The notes under the pieces: generated by a model
Database searches by the model: none
What the model was told of the DNA's origin: nothing
What the model saw: only the letters and a program-made list of their open reading frames with translations
Made by a program: the position numbers and the translations under genes
NCBI GenBank assembly: GCA_021740905.1
Contig: JAIOYV010000063.1
Span: forward strand, 1 to 39,294
From: Bacteroidales bacterium
GTDB lineage: Bacteria; Bacteroidota; Bacteroidia; Bacteroidales; M50B96
DNA: 39,294 bases
Direction: 5' to 3'
Part shown: piece by piece, positions 16,662 through 24,289 of the stretch
Layout: each line of letters opens with the position of its first letter
Position numbering within the stretch: position 1 is the first letter of the stretch

Positions 16662-16690
16662 GAAGCCGGGCCTTTTCCCCGGCTTCTTTA
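16662..16690 (+). terminator. rho-independent terminator downstream of the receptor gene
   Basis: Perfect 9-bp stem GAAGCCGGG (16662-16670) / CCCGGCTTC (16678-16686), 7-nt loop, then TTTATT. It lies about 210 nt after the receptor stop, beyond the interspersed repeat. Confidence 0.75.
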
Positions 16691-16761
16691 TTGTTATTTT
16701 TAGGCCGAAGAAATCTTCACCAAACCATTATCCATTGAGCTCAGATCTTTCATTTCAGGAC

Positions 16762-16788
16762 TTAATAATTTATTAACATAGACGTAAT
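16762..16788 (+). promoter_or_regulatory. weaker Pho-box-like repeat
   Basis: TTAAT (16762-16766) and TTAAC (16773-16777) are 11 bp apart, and GTAAT follows at the next 11-bp step (16784-16788). It lacks the GTTAA form of the three stronger sites. It lies 32 nt before a perfect -7 element. Confidence 0.3.
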
Positions 16789-16820
16789 CTTGTGATAAGA
16801 CTCATGCGAAAAGCCCGGCC

Positions 16821-16828
16821 TATATTTG
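16821..16828 (+). promoter_or_regulatory. -7 element of the secreted-domain gene
   Basis: TATATTTG is a perfect TAnnTTTG, 18 nt before the ATG at 16847. It shows that an in-frame TTG at 16826 is not the translation start. Confidence 0.65.
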
Positions 16829-16846
16829 TATCAAAATAATTTGATT

Positions 16847-17218
16847 ATGAAAAAGACATTTAAAGTTTTAAGTATAGTAGTTTTGTTTTTAGGAGTATCC
16901 TTCGCTTCAATAGCTGATAATGGATCGGATGAAAAAACGAACAAAGAAGCCGTTTCAACTTTTTGCAACATCTCAGGTAAAATTGTTGATACAGTAACAG
17001 GTGAAGCCTTAGTAGGTGTAAAAGTTGAAATACCAGGTACAAAGCTTTGTACATATTCTGATTTTGATGGTAACTTTAGCTTCGAAAAATTAAATCCTGG
17101 CACCTACAGTATTTCAACCAACCTTATTTCGTACACAGCAACAACATGCAAAGGTGTTGATATTTCGTTGGGCAAAGACCAAACTGTGAAAATAAGTTTG
17201 AAACCAGTATCGGAATAA
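16847..17218 (+). CDS. free-standing secreted CarboxypepD_reg-like domain protein
   Basis: 123 residues. A signal peptide (1-24, ending near SIA-D) and a short polar linker lead into a single domain (about 33-120): SGKIVDTVTGEALVGVKVEIPGT, then YSDFDGNFSFEKLNPGTYSI and VDISLGKDQTVKISLKP. This matches, almost element for element, the N-terminal domain of the receptor encoded just upstream (GKVIDKATGEELIGATIYLEGT, TTDFDGNFSL), so the two look like duplicates. Three Cys (FCNIS, KLCTY, TTCKG), absent from that region of the receptor, could form one disulfide. It has no barrel or enzyme part. In this family the domain usually sits as an N-terminal extension of receptors and may steady or gate the plug; a soluble copy could compete for or occupy that place. 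It has its own promoter and terminator. Confidence 0.8.
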   Translation: MKKTFKVLSIVVLFLGVSFASIADNGSDEKTNKEAVSTFCNISGKIVDTVTGEALVGVKVEIPGTKLCTYSDFDGNFSFEKLNPGTYSISTNLISYTATTCKGVDISLGKDQTVKISLKPVSE

Positions 17219-17239
17219 TTAAAACCACATAGATATTTA

Positions 17240-17273
17240 AATAGTCAAACCTTTATGTTTGGCTATTTTTTTT
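17240..17273 (+). terminator. rho-independent terminator
   Basis: 11-bp stem AATAGTCAAAC / GTTTGGCTATT (one wobble pair), 6-nt loop, followed by an eight-base T-run. Confidence 0.85.
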
Positions 17274-17336
17274 ATTCTAAAATTTCCCTCTCGAATAAAA
17301 ATTGTATATTTATTCGCTTAGAAAAACATAGCTGAA

Positions 17337-17795
17337 ATGAAAAAGATAACATTCTTTCTTTTTGCAATATTACTTGCATCACCCGCATTTTCACAGATAA
17401 TTGAAGGTGAAGATGGTTTATACTACAACGAACAAAACCACCTCTATACAGGGTTGTATACCGAATTTTTCGAAAATGGTCAGAAAAGGATTGAACTTAA
17501 TCTGGTAGAAGGGAAAAAAGATGGTGAGGTTATCTTGTATTTCGAGAACGGCCAGAAAAAGGAAATAAGAAAATATAAAATGAACCAAATGCATGGCACT
17601 TGGATTACATGGAATGAGCAAGCAGTAAAAATTGCAGAAGCCAATTACAATATGGGGAAAAAAGATGGCAAATGGTTTATCTGGGACGAAAACAATATTC
17701 TTCGCTACGACATGACCTATAAAGATGGCCAAAAAAGTGGTAAATGGTTTATATATAACGAAACGGGAAAGCTCATAAGCGAGAAAGAATATTAA
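17337..17795 (+). CDS. exported MORN-like (YwqK-type) repeat protein
   Basis: 152 residues. A signal peptide (1-19, cut near AFS-Q) is followed by about five repeats of 22-24 residues. Their pattern is G-x-(W/Y)-x-x-(W/F)-x-E-N/E-G-x-x-x followed by a Lys/Asp-rich turn (TGLYTEFFENGQKRIEL, DGEVILYFENGQKKEI, HGTWITWNEQ, DGKWFIWDENN, SGKWFIYNETGK). Such repeats are found in YwqK-type proteins, called antitoxins in some automated annotation because of one characterised pair. There is no adjacent toxin gene here and the protein is exported, so a toxin-antitoxin role is not supported. Beta-hairpin repeat proteins of this kind are common in Bacteroidota envelopes. It is a single gene following a strong terminator. 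Confidence 0.8.
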   Translation: MKKITFFLFAILLASPAFSQIIEGEDGLYYNEQNHLYTGLYTEFFENGQKRIELNLVEGKKDGEVILYFENGQKKEIRKYKMNQMHGTWITWNEQAVKIAEANYNMGKKDGKWFIWDENNILRYDMTYKDGQKSGKWFIYNETGKLISEKEY

Positions 17796-18020
17796 CCTGA
17801 TCCCATTAAGATAAGTGCTGCCCTCATAAACTTTCTACAAATTGAATCTGTTGCAACCCATCTTTTTTGCAATTTTACCCACAACTTCATTATTTCTTTG
17901 AGTCCAAACCTTCCTTTTAGAGATTAGCTGATAATGAATGTGTTACATTTAATATCAAGATTTCTCAACTTTTTCTCTACATAGCTTTAGCGCAGCAGGG
18001 CAGTACCTTCCCAAAATTTC

Positions 18021-18028
18021 TATATTTG
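18021..18028 (+). promoter_or_regulatory. -7 element of the pyrE operon
   Basis: TATATTTG, a perfect TAnnTTTG, 15 nt before the ATG at 18044. It rules out an in-frame TTG at 18026 as the start. Confidence 0.65.
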
Positions 18029-18043
18029 CGCTTCAATAAAAAT

Positions 18044-18682
18044 ATGAAAATGTCCGATACATCTCAACATATTATCACCATGCTTCTTGACATTGAAGCC
18101 ATCAAACTAAGTCCTGAAAAGCCTTTTGCGTGGGCATCGGGATGGAATTCGCCCATCTATTGCGACAACCGGAAAACCCTTTCATTTCCCAAAGTCAGGA
18201 ACTATATCAAAGAACAGTTTGCTGCCCTGATTCTGGAATTGTATCCTGAAGTTGAAGTGATTGCCGGAGTTGCCACAGGAGCTATTGCCCAAGGTGCTTT
18301 GGTGGCCGATTCCCTGGAGCTGCCTTTTGTTTACATCCGATCGAACCCCAAATCGCACGGCATGGAAAACCTGATCGAAGGCAGCATAAAGCCCGGCCAA
18401 AAAGTGGTGGTAATTGAAGACCTTATTTCGACCGGTGGCAGTAGTTTAAAAGCTGTGGATGCCCTGCGGAAAGCAGGATGTGAAGTGATGGGGATGTTGG
18501 CCATTTTTTCGTATGGATTTAAGATTGCGGAAGATAATTTCGAGATGGCAAATTGTGAAATCACTACCCTGGCCAATTATAGCCAATTGATCCATCAGGC
18601 TCTTGAAACCGGGCTTGTTGGGCAAAACGAAGAAGGGACCTTAAACGAATGGAGAAAATCTCCCGAAACCTGGAGGGCCTGA
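18044..18682 (+). CDS. pyrE: orotate phosphoribosyltransferase
   Basis: A 212-residue cytosolic enzyme of pyrimidine synthesis: orotate plus PRPP gives OMP plus pyrophosphate. N-terminal KPFAWASGWNSPIYCDNR (about residues 27-43) is the family's PRPP/orotate-contacting stretch. GVATGAIAQGALVAD is at 75-89, the catalytic loop with FVYIRSNPKSHG is at 95-106, and the PRPP-binding motif VVVIEDLISTGGS is at 121-133. The start is ATG 18044; ATG 18050 is also possible. It is followed after 4 nt by an SRPBCC gene, so the two are co-transcribed. A -7 element at 18021 lies directly upstream. Length and motifs are normal. Confidence 0.96.
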   Translation: MKMSDTSQHIITMLLDIEAIKLSPEKPFAWASGWNSPIYCDNRKTLSFPKVRNYIKEQFAALILELYPEVEVIAGVATGAIAQGALVADSLELPFVYIRSNPKSHGMENLIEGSIKPGQKVVVIEDLISTGGSSLKAVDALRKAGCEVMGMLAIFSYGFKIAEDNFEMANCEITTLANYSQLIHQALETGLVGQNEEGTLNEWRKSPETWRA

Positions 18683-18686
18683 TACT

Positions 18687-19103
18687 ATGAGCATGACCCG
18701 ATTCGAAAGCCATCAGCGAAAAATCAACAAACCGGTAAAAGCTATTTTTACCTTCCTGTCCGACTTCAATAATTTTGAAACAGCTATCCCGCAAGATAAA
18801 ATAAGCAATTGGCAATCGACCACCGAAACTTGTTCGTTCGAAGTTCCAGGGGTTGGCGAGATGGCCATGCAGATGGTAGAAAAAAAACCTTATTCGCTCA
18901 TCAAAATAGAGAACCAGGCCAATTCTAAAAATGAATTCAAGCTTTGGATTCAACTCAAGTCGGTGGATGATCTTGACACCCGCCTCAAACTAACATTCGA
19001 TGTTCAGCTAAACGCCATGCTAAAAATGGTAGCCAAAAAACCTCTTCAAAGTTTCATTACCACGCTTACCGATCAGATTGCCGATTCGTTTAATCGGCGA
19101 TAG
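18687..19103 (+). CDS. SRPBCC (START-like) family protein
   Basis: 138 residues, starting 4 nt after pyrE, so translationally close and in one operon. The N-terminus SHQRKINKPVKAIFTFLSDFNNFETAIP is the typical first strand, helix and turn of the START/polyketide-cyclase fold. It is followed by antiparallel strands (TCSFEVPGVGEMAMQMVEKKP, SLIKIENQ, EFKLWIQLK, RLKLTFDVQLN) and the long C-terminal helix (KKPLQSFITTLTDQIADSF). These proteins enclose a hydrophobic ligand pocket. The ligand and role here are unknown; this gene commonly sits beside pyrE in Bacteroidota, but no link to pyrimidine synthesis can be read from the sequence. It is cytosolic, with no signal peptide. Confidence 0.85.
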   Translation: MSMTRFESHQRKINKPVKAIFTFLSDFNNFETAIPQDKISNWQSTTETCSFEVPGVGEMAMQMVEKKPYSLIKIENQANSKNEFKLWIQLKSVDDLDTRLKLTFDVQLNAMLKMVAKKPLQSFITTLTDQIADSFNRR

Positions 19104-19310
19104 GCCGTTTTGCCAATCACGGACAAAAATTCGCAAGACCCAACATTATTTCAAGACACCATCTCCCCATTTTTAGACCTTTCCTAAATCGGTGCAGCTA
19201 TTCCTTGTCCTCCATCTTTTTTCACTTACTTTATTTTTTTTGTAACTATTTGAAAAGGGTCTGCGTCATAGCTTCAAAATTTTGAAAAAATGAATTTAAG
19301 ACCTCTAATC

Positions 19311-20153
19311 ATGAAAAAAACAGTTTTAGTAACAGTAGCAATTTTATTGGGATTTGCAATTCAAATCTCAGCACAAGAAAAAGACACAGTACGTATTAAA
19401 ATCGGGAACAAAAAGATAATCATGTTTGAAGATACCGACGATATAGGTATAGAAGTTGATTCCCTCGACGGGGATTATGACATTGATTTTAATGATTTAA
19501 AAGAAAAAGACGAATGTACAGATGGTTTTGAAGGGCACTGGCATGGCTTCGAATTTGGTTTCAACGGGCTTATTGATGCCGATAACAAAATGCCATCCTC
19601 CGATGCACCTTTCGCCATAAACATGGCCCGCTCATGGACCTTTGGCCTAAATCTCTTTCAAAAAGATATCCCGCTCATAAAGGATAACTTTGGTTTGGTT
19701 GGCGGGCTGGGGATGCAGTGGCGAAACTACCATTTCGAGAACAATGTGGAACCCGAAAAAGTGGATGGCCAATTGATCTGGAACCCCAATGAAAAACACG
19801 AATTTACAAAGAACCGATTGCAGGCTACGTACCTCACAGGAGTTATTGCAATGGAGTTTCAAACACCAGTTGGCAACAGCGAACATGAATTTTTCGTGAT
19901 GGCCGGGGCTTATGGGAATTACCGGATGGGGTCGAACCTGAAGCAACGTTGGAACGAGGATGGCAACAAAGAGAAAAATAAAATCAGGGACGATTTTTAT
20001 CTGAACGACCTGGAATATGGTTTGACTGGACGAATCGGGATTGGCAAAATTAACTTCTTCGCCAACTACAGCCTCACCCCATTATTCAAAGAAGACAAGC
20101 TGGAGGGAAACTGGAAACCGGTCACAGTAGGCATCACAATAGTGGGCTTTTAA
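19311..20153 (+). CDS. outer-membrane beta-barrel protein with acidic N-terminal segment
   Basis: 280 residues from ATG 19311 (MKKTVLVTV); an ATG at 19290 adds seven residues ahead of the signal peptide and is less likely. The signal peptide ends near ISA-Q (residue 20). Residues 30-75 are very acidic (EDTDDIGIEVDSLDGDYDIDFNDLKEKDE) and precede the barrel. The rest alternates strands and turns (FGLNLFQKDIPL, FGLVGGLGMQWRNYHF, LQATYLTGVIAMEFQTP, EFFVMAGAYGNYRMG, GLTGRIGIGKINFFANYSLTPLF) and ends in VTVGITIVGF, an aromatic C-terminus suited to BAM insertion. It resembles the eight-stranded outer-membrane barrel group of Bacteroidota. Function unknown. A terminator follows at 20263. Confidence 0.8.
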   Translation: MKKTVLVTVAILLGFAIQISAQEKDTVRIKIGNKKIIMFEDTDDIGIEVDSLDGDYDIDFNDLKEKDECTDGFEGHWHGFEFGFNGLIDADNKMPSSDAPFAINMARSWTFGLNLFQKDIPLIKDNFGLVGGLGMQWRNYHFENNVEPEKVDGQLIWNPNEKHEFTKNRLQATYLTGVIAMEFQTPVGNSEHEFFVMAGAYGNYRMGSNLKQRWNEDGNKEKNKIRDDFYLNDLEYGLTGRIGIGKINFFANYSLTPLFKEDKLEGNWKPVTVGITIVGF

Positions 20154-20262
20154 AAAAGGATCACAAAAGCAATCGAATTATTGACCCAAACATGAATTTG
20201 TTTCGCTTTAAAAATAGTTAACCTGAGTTTAATCAGGTATAGTTTTCCAAAGTCACGGAGAT

Positions 20263-20297
20263 GGCTGCTTCTGTTCAGAAGCGGCCTTCTTTTTTTT
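20263..20297 (+). terminator. rho-independent terminator
   Basis: 10-bp stem GGCTGCTTCT / AGAAGCGGCC (one wobble pair), loop GTTC, then a long T-run to 20297. The end of the T-run overlaps the -33 element of tatD. Confidence 0.85.
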
Positions 20298-20322
20298 GGC
20301 TTTCATTAAAAAGCTACTTTTG
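20295..20322 (+). promoter_or_regulatory. promoter of the TatD-family gene
   Basis: TTTG (20295-20298), a 16-nt spacer and a perfect -7 TACTTTTG (20315-20322), 19 nt before the ATG. Confidence 0.6.
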
Positions 20323-20341
20323 CAAGCCTAAATATTGATCT

Positions 20342-21109
20342 ATGCTGATTGACACACATTCACATATTTATCTTGAACAATTTAATGAAGACAGGGAAGC
20401 TGTGGTAGCCCTGTCACTCGAAGCCGGTGTCGAGAGGATCCTGCTGCCCAATATCGACAGTTCTTCAATAGCCGACATGCTCAAGCTTGAGCAAAAATTC
20501 CCAAAAATTTGCTTTGCCATGATGGGCTTGCATCCCGGATCGGTGAAAGAGAACTGGGAAGAAGAACTTCATGTGATTGAAGACTGGTTTACCAAAAGAA
20601 GTTTTATTGGGGTAGGCGAAATCGGTATCGACTTATATTGGGACAAGACCTTTCAGGAAGAGCAAAAAATTGTTTTTGCCCGCCAAATTCAGTTGGCTCA
20701 AAAACTCGACCTGCCCTTTGTCATTCATTCGCGCAACTCCTTTCCCGAAGTTTTTCAGGTACTCGAAGAAAACTACAAGGGAGCTTACAAAGGCATTTTT
20801 CATGCTTTTTCGGGCAACGAGGAACAAGGCAGGAAGGCTATCAATATGGGTTTTAAATTAGGCATTGGCGGAGTGGTGACGTATAAAAATGCCGGTCTCG
20901 ACAAAACAGTTCAAAAACTAGGTATCGATCACCTGGTACTCGAAACCGATTCGCCCTATTTGACGCCTGTTCCGCATCGGGGAAAACGCAACGAAAGTGC
21001 TTATGTGGCAATAATTGCCGCTTTTATTGCCGATATTTTAGGTCTTTCGCTGAAAAAAGTAGCCACGATCACCACCGAAAATGCCAAAAAAGTTTTTGGG
21101 ATTGACTAA
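20342..21109 (+). CDS. TatD-family metal-dependent DNase
   Basis: 255 residues, the usual size. Metal and catalytic residues of the TatD/amidohydrolase fold are all present: His6 and His8 (DTHSH), Glu93 (VGEIGID), His129 (FVIHSR), His154 (FHAFSG) and Asp203 (LETDSPYLTP), followed by the family tail PHRGKRNES. These enzymes are cytosolic TIM-barrel nucleases that act on DNA ends in repair; some have other hydrolase roles. It has its own promoter at 20295-20322 and no operon partner. The start ATG 20342 gives the canonical MLIDTHSH N-terminus. Confidence 0.95.
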   Translation: MLIDTHSHIYLEQFNEDREAVVALSLEAGVERILLPNIDSSSIADMLKLEQKFPKICFAMMGLHPGSVKENWEEELHVIEDWFTKRSFIGVGEIGIDLYWDKTFQEEQKIVFARQIQLAQKLDLPFVIHSRNSFPEVFQVLEENYKGAYKGIFHAFSGNEEQGRKAINMGFKLGIGGVVTYKNAGLDKTVQKLGIDHLVLETDSPYLTPVPHRGKRNESAYVAIIAAFIADILGLSLKKVATITTENAKKVFGID

Positions 21110-21328
21110 AAGCACCTTGAAAACGAAGCAGAAATGAATCATTCAAGCATAGGGAAATTGCTGTTTTTACTACTAAACCAACTGGTTTAACATTAATTAA
21201 CAGATTTCAAGGACTATGGCACAATTGTGGGATACATTTTTTTTCAAAAAAAAGTTTTAATTTCAAAATAGTTTAAGCTGAAAATTAATATTTTAGTGAC
21301 CTATAATAAGATCAAAAAAAATAGTAAT

Positions 21329-22909
21329 ATGAGAAAAGTAATAAGTCTTTTGTCCTTGTTTATTGTAATCCTTTCAAGTTCTATTGTTGCCCAGACCCTT
21401 GAAGTGGAATGGGGAGCCGAATTCGACCTCGACAGGGATTATCGCTACCATAAGATTGTTGGCCAGGATGTCGAAAAGTTCTACGTAATCCGAAAAGAAA
21501 AAGAAAAAGATGTTACCCGGAGTACTATCTGGCTCGAAAGTGTTTCGAAAACAAGTATGGGGATCGAGTCATCTTATCAAGTTACTTTGCCCGAAATCAA
21601 TGGCAAATCATCCAATTTCGAAGGCTTGTTTTATATCGATAGCAAACTCATCCTTTTTGCCTCGGTACACGACCAATTAAAACAGTTGTCGAATCTGTAT
21701 GTGATGCACATCGACGAAGATGGTTTGTCGAAAGGCAGCCCACAACTGGTTGGCTTTATGTCGCTTATTTTAGACCCCGACGAAGGGTTTAAATTTTCTG
21801 TGACACCCGATAATAAACATATCCTGTTGCATTACCACATACCCTTTTCAACCTATACTGGTGAACCTTTATATTTTAAGCTCATCTCGTCCGATTTGGA
21901 AGTAGTCGAGAACAAGCGTTTTGAACTTCCTTATCTTCAGAGCAAAGTTCAAATAGTCAATTACGAAAGAGGGGAAAGCGGAAACTATTATTTTGCTATT
22001 CAGGCCGAACCTGCCAAAAAAGGAAGGACTTCGAGGGCTGCCGCCGGAAGGGTAGTGAAAATACAATACAACTACTCTGTATTGGTCTACAATGCAAAAA
22101 AGGATACTTTACAGGACTACCTTATCAAGGTTGACAAATTCACCCCCGATGGCATTATGATGACATTGAATGAAGATGAAGATGTGATGGTATTTGGTTT
22201 TGCCACAAAGCGTTCGTCGGCTGCCTATAGTGGGGTGTATTACCAGCGCATCGATCCACGGATCGAAAAAGTAACAGCTCAAAACTTCCTCGATTTTTCG
22301 AAGGATCGTGCATTCCTTGCCGAATTTAAACAAGAACGAAATGGGACAAATGAAACAGAGTGGTATAGCTATTCACCCGGCCAAATTGTGCCTTTAGACA
22401 ATGGCGGGTTCATTTATCTGAGCGAACAAACCTATTCGGAGAAAAAAATAATTTCAGATCCAAAATCGAAAAAGGAGACGAGTGTTTACTATTACCACCA
22501 TAACGACATCCTGGCCATTAGCGTGGATGATGAGAACAAGATGGAATGGGTCAGAAGGATTCCTAAAAACCAGTTTAGCACAAACGACAAAGGCTATTAT
22601 TCTGGCTTCACTGCCGTGGCGGTAGGAAGTAAAGTTAAGATAATGTTCAACGACCATTCGAAAAATTTGAAGAACAGAAAGCCGGAGGAAACCAAAGAAT
22701 TAAAGAACAATATAATGATGAATCCTTCAGGCGATGCCATTGTTGCTACTTTGTATAGCGATGGCAATGTGGATAAAGCCGAAATGTTTCCTGGCAGCGA
22801 TTCAAAATTCAGCATTTGCCCAAAGCTCTTTTTAGAAAGCAGGTCGCAGAATTTTATTTACGCGCAAAAAGGCAGCAGCTATAAGTGGGGAAATTTCTTT
22901 TTTGAATAA
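21329..22909 (+). CDS. secreted protein of unknown function
   Basis: 526 residues from ATG 21329 (MRKVISLL); an in-frame GTG at 21296 adds eleven polar residues before the signal peptide and is unlikely. The signal peptide ends near IVA-Q (residue 21). No known domain was recognised. The chain alternates beta-strand-like segments and polar turns (FEGLFYIDSKLILFASVHD, NLYVMHIDEDGLSKG, KHILLHYHIPF, DVMVFGFATKRS, NGGFIYLSEQTYSEKK, DILAISVDDENKMEWVRRIPKNQFS). This resembles a blade-by-blade propeller, but no repeat motif proves it. The C-terminus KWGNFFFE shows no T9SS sorting domain, so it is probably periplasmic or outer-membrane associated. A strong terminator follows, and its neighbours give no clue to function. 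Confidence 0.75.
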   Translation: MRKVISLLSLFIVILSSSIVAQTLEVEWGAEFDLDRDYRYHKIVGQDVEKFYVIRKEKEKDVTRSTIWLESVSKTSMGIESSYQVTLPEINGKSSNFEGLFYIDSKLILFASVHDQLKQLSNLYVMHIDEDGLSKGSPQLVGFMSLILDPDEGFKFSVTPDNKHILLHYHIPFSTYTGEPLYFKLISSDLEVVENKRFELPYLQSKVQIVNYERGESGNYYFAIQAEPAKKGRTSRAAAGRVVKIQYNYSVLVYNAKKDTLQDYLIKVDKFTPDGIMMTLNEDEDVMVFGFATKRSSAAYSGVYYQRIDPRIEKVTAQNFLDFSKDRAFLAEFKQERNGTNETEWYSYSPGQIVPLDNGGFIYLSEQTYSEKKIISDPKSKKETSVYYYHHNDILAISVDDENKMEWVRRIPKNQFSTNDKGYYSGFTAVAVGSKVKIMFNDHSKNLKNRKPEETKELKNNIMMNPSGDAIVATLYSDGNVDKAEMFPGSDSKFSICPKLFLESRSQNFIYAQKGSSYKWGNFFFE

Positions 22910-22935
22910 AGAATTCTTTCAATCCAAATATTTTG

Positions 22936-22965
22936 AAGGCTCTATGTATAGAGCCTTTTTTTTTT
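22936..22965 (+). terminator. rho-independent terminator
   Basis: Perfect 9-bp stem AAGGCTCTA / TAGAGCCTT, loop TGTA, followed by ten Ts in all. Confidence 0.9.
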
Positions 22966-22966
22966 C

Positions 22967-23234
22967 GACACGGATTAGCACGGAATACGTGGATTGTTGT
23001 GTGTGATTTGATGCAGGTTGCTCAGAATGTCATTATTTGATAATGACATGAAGGGAGCGGGGGAAGGATCAATAGCCCCGTAGCTTTAGCCCGGGGTTTC
23101 GTAATATACATATAGAGCCCGCCTTTAGGCCACTTTTAGGATGTTGGACAAAAGTCTCGGTTTCTTGCTTTCATATAGATCCCACAACTTTTCCGCACGA
23201 TCACCAATCCGCGTCCTCCGTGCAAATCAGCGTC
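22967..23234. mobile_element. MITE-like element with 30-bp imperfect inverted ends
   Basis: The 30 bases at 22967-22996 match the reverse complement of 23205-23234 at 24 of 30 positions, including GCACGGA and GGATTG. Between them lie a perfect 10-bp hairpin ATGTCATTAT-TTG-ATAATGACAT (23027-23049) and a CCCCG...CGGGG hairpin near 23075-23096. There is no open reading frame of note. The element begins two bases after a terminator's T-run and ends 32 nt from the apbE stop, filling the gap between two convergent genes. Confidence 0.6.
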
Positions 23235-23266
23235 AAATAAAATAAATCAGTGTCGGTACCACGTCA

Positions 23267-24265
23267 TCATAGTTCTTCGATAAACTCTTTTAGGTTGTCG
23301 GAAATGAATATTTTAAGACCTCCCTTTCCGTTGTCTGCAATAAGATATACCGAAAGTTCAGGGTGAGCCGCAACAAATTCCTGTGTCTTTTCAAATCCCA
23401 TTACCATGAAAGAGGTGGCATACCCATCGGCTGTTATGCAATCGGGAGCTAATACCGTAGCGCTCAACAAAGAATGATTGACCGGGTAACCGGTTTTGGG
23501 ATCAATGGTGTGCGAGTATTTAATGCCATTCTTGATATAAAACTTGCGGTAGTTTCCAGAGGTGGCCAAGGCCCTGTTTTTTAGATGAACAATGGCCTGC
23601 AACTCCCTGTCGGAAGCATCGGGGTCATCAATGGCTTTGTCTACCCCTATACGCCAGGTTTCCGATTTGGCATTGATGCCACGGGCCTTTACTTCGCCAC
23701 CAATTTCGACCAAATAATTTACGATGCTACGTGCTTCGAGGAAATCTCCAACCACATCCACCGACTGCCCTTGGGCAATGGCATTACTGTCGAATTTTAT
23801 AGCGGGGTCATGCTTGCTGATTTTCCCGTTTTCCAGTCCAGTTTTCTCCATGCCCACATACAGTAGCAAGCTGTCGATAAGATGTTGGCTGATATTAGCA
23901 GAATCACCAAAGCCAAATCCCCAGGCATTTACAATGGGCGCAACCGTAATATCAAATGCCCCATGAGTAGCCTCCCAGATTTCTTTTGATTTTTGATAGA
24001 AGTCGGAAAAATATTGGTCTACTACAACATTGGGATCGTTTTGGTTTACTTTGGTAATAACCGATTCTGTATTATAGCCCGAAAGGGATAAATCGAAAAC
24101 CTGTAGAATAGAATCAATCTGATGTGTATAATCTTTTTTCCCTTCATAAATAATACTGAAGGTTGTTCCCTGAGTAAAACCATGGATGGTATAATAATCT
24201 AGTTTTTGGGTATTGCAGCTGGCAAAAGTGAGAGCTAAAAGACTTAAAATAATCGTATTTTTCAT
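23267..24265 (-). CDS. apbE: FAD:protein FMN transferase, lipoprotein form
   Basis: 332 residues. The lipobox FASC with Cys17 follows a hydrophobic signal, so the enzyme is exported and lipid-anchored, as most ApbE proteins are. It moves FMN from FAD onto Thr of flavoprotein subunits such as RnfG or NqrB/C. Diagnostic segments are FTQGTTFSIIYEG near 30, FDITVAPIVNAWGFG near 105, FDSNAIAQGQSVDVVGDF near 155-170, VEIGGEVKARGINAKSETWRIGVD near 185-210, ATSGNYRKFY with HTIDPKTGYPV near 235-260, and ADGYATSFMVMGF near 280 (the Mg-binding DxxxT site). In the fourth segment Lys of the usual AKGY is Gln and Tyr is Gln (AQGQ); the first change is common in Bacteroidota, the second less so. No Nqr/Rnf genes are in the window. 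Its promoter is at 24282-24289. Confidence 0.93.
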   Translation of the reverse strand: MKNTIILSLLALTFASCNTQKLDYYTIHGFTQGTTFSIIYEGKKDYTHQIDSILQVFDLSLSGYNTESVITKVNQNDPNVVVDQYFSDFYQKSKEIWEATHGAFDITVAPIVNAWGFGFGDSANISQHLIDSLLLYVGMEKTGLENGKISKHDPAIKFDSNAIAQGQSVDVVGDFLEARSIVNYLVEIGGEVKARGINAKSETWRIGVDKAIDDPDASDRELQAIVHLKNRALATSGNYRKFYIKNGIKYSHTIDPKTGYPVNHSLLSATVLAPDCITADGYATSFMVMGFEKTQEFVAAHPELSVYLIADNGKGGLKIFISDNLKEFIEEL

Positions 24266-24281
24266 GTACCTAATTTTTCTT

Positions 24282-24289
24282 CAAAAGTA
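24282..24289 (-). promoter_or_regulatory. -7 element of apbE
   Basis: On the minus strand TACTTTTG (plus CAAAAGTA), a perfect TAnnTTTG, 16 nt before the ATG. No -33 TTG was seen at normal spacing. Confidence 0.55.

Noticed and set aside
17337-17795. Toxin-antitoxin system for the YwqK-type protein
   Set aside because: The protein has a signal peptide and no partner gene on either side; the repeat family alone does not imply an antitoxin.
20218-20233. TTAAC-ctgagt-TTAAT, an 11-bp-spaced repeat upstream of the TatD-family gene, as a further Pho box
   Set aside because: It has T, not G, before the second TTAA, is part of a small hairpin (ACCTGA...TCAGGT), and lies about 80 nt from a complete normal promoter of a housekeeping gene. 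It shows that the bare TTAA-N7-TTAA pattern arises by chance in this AT-rich DNA.
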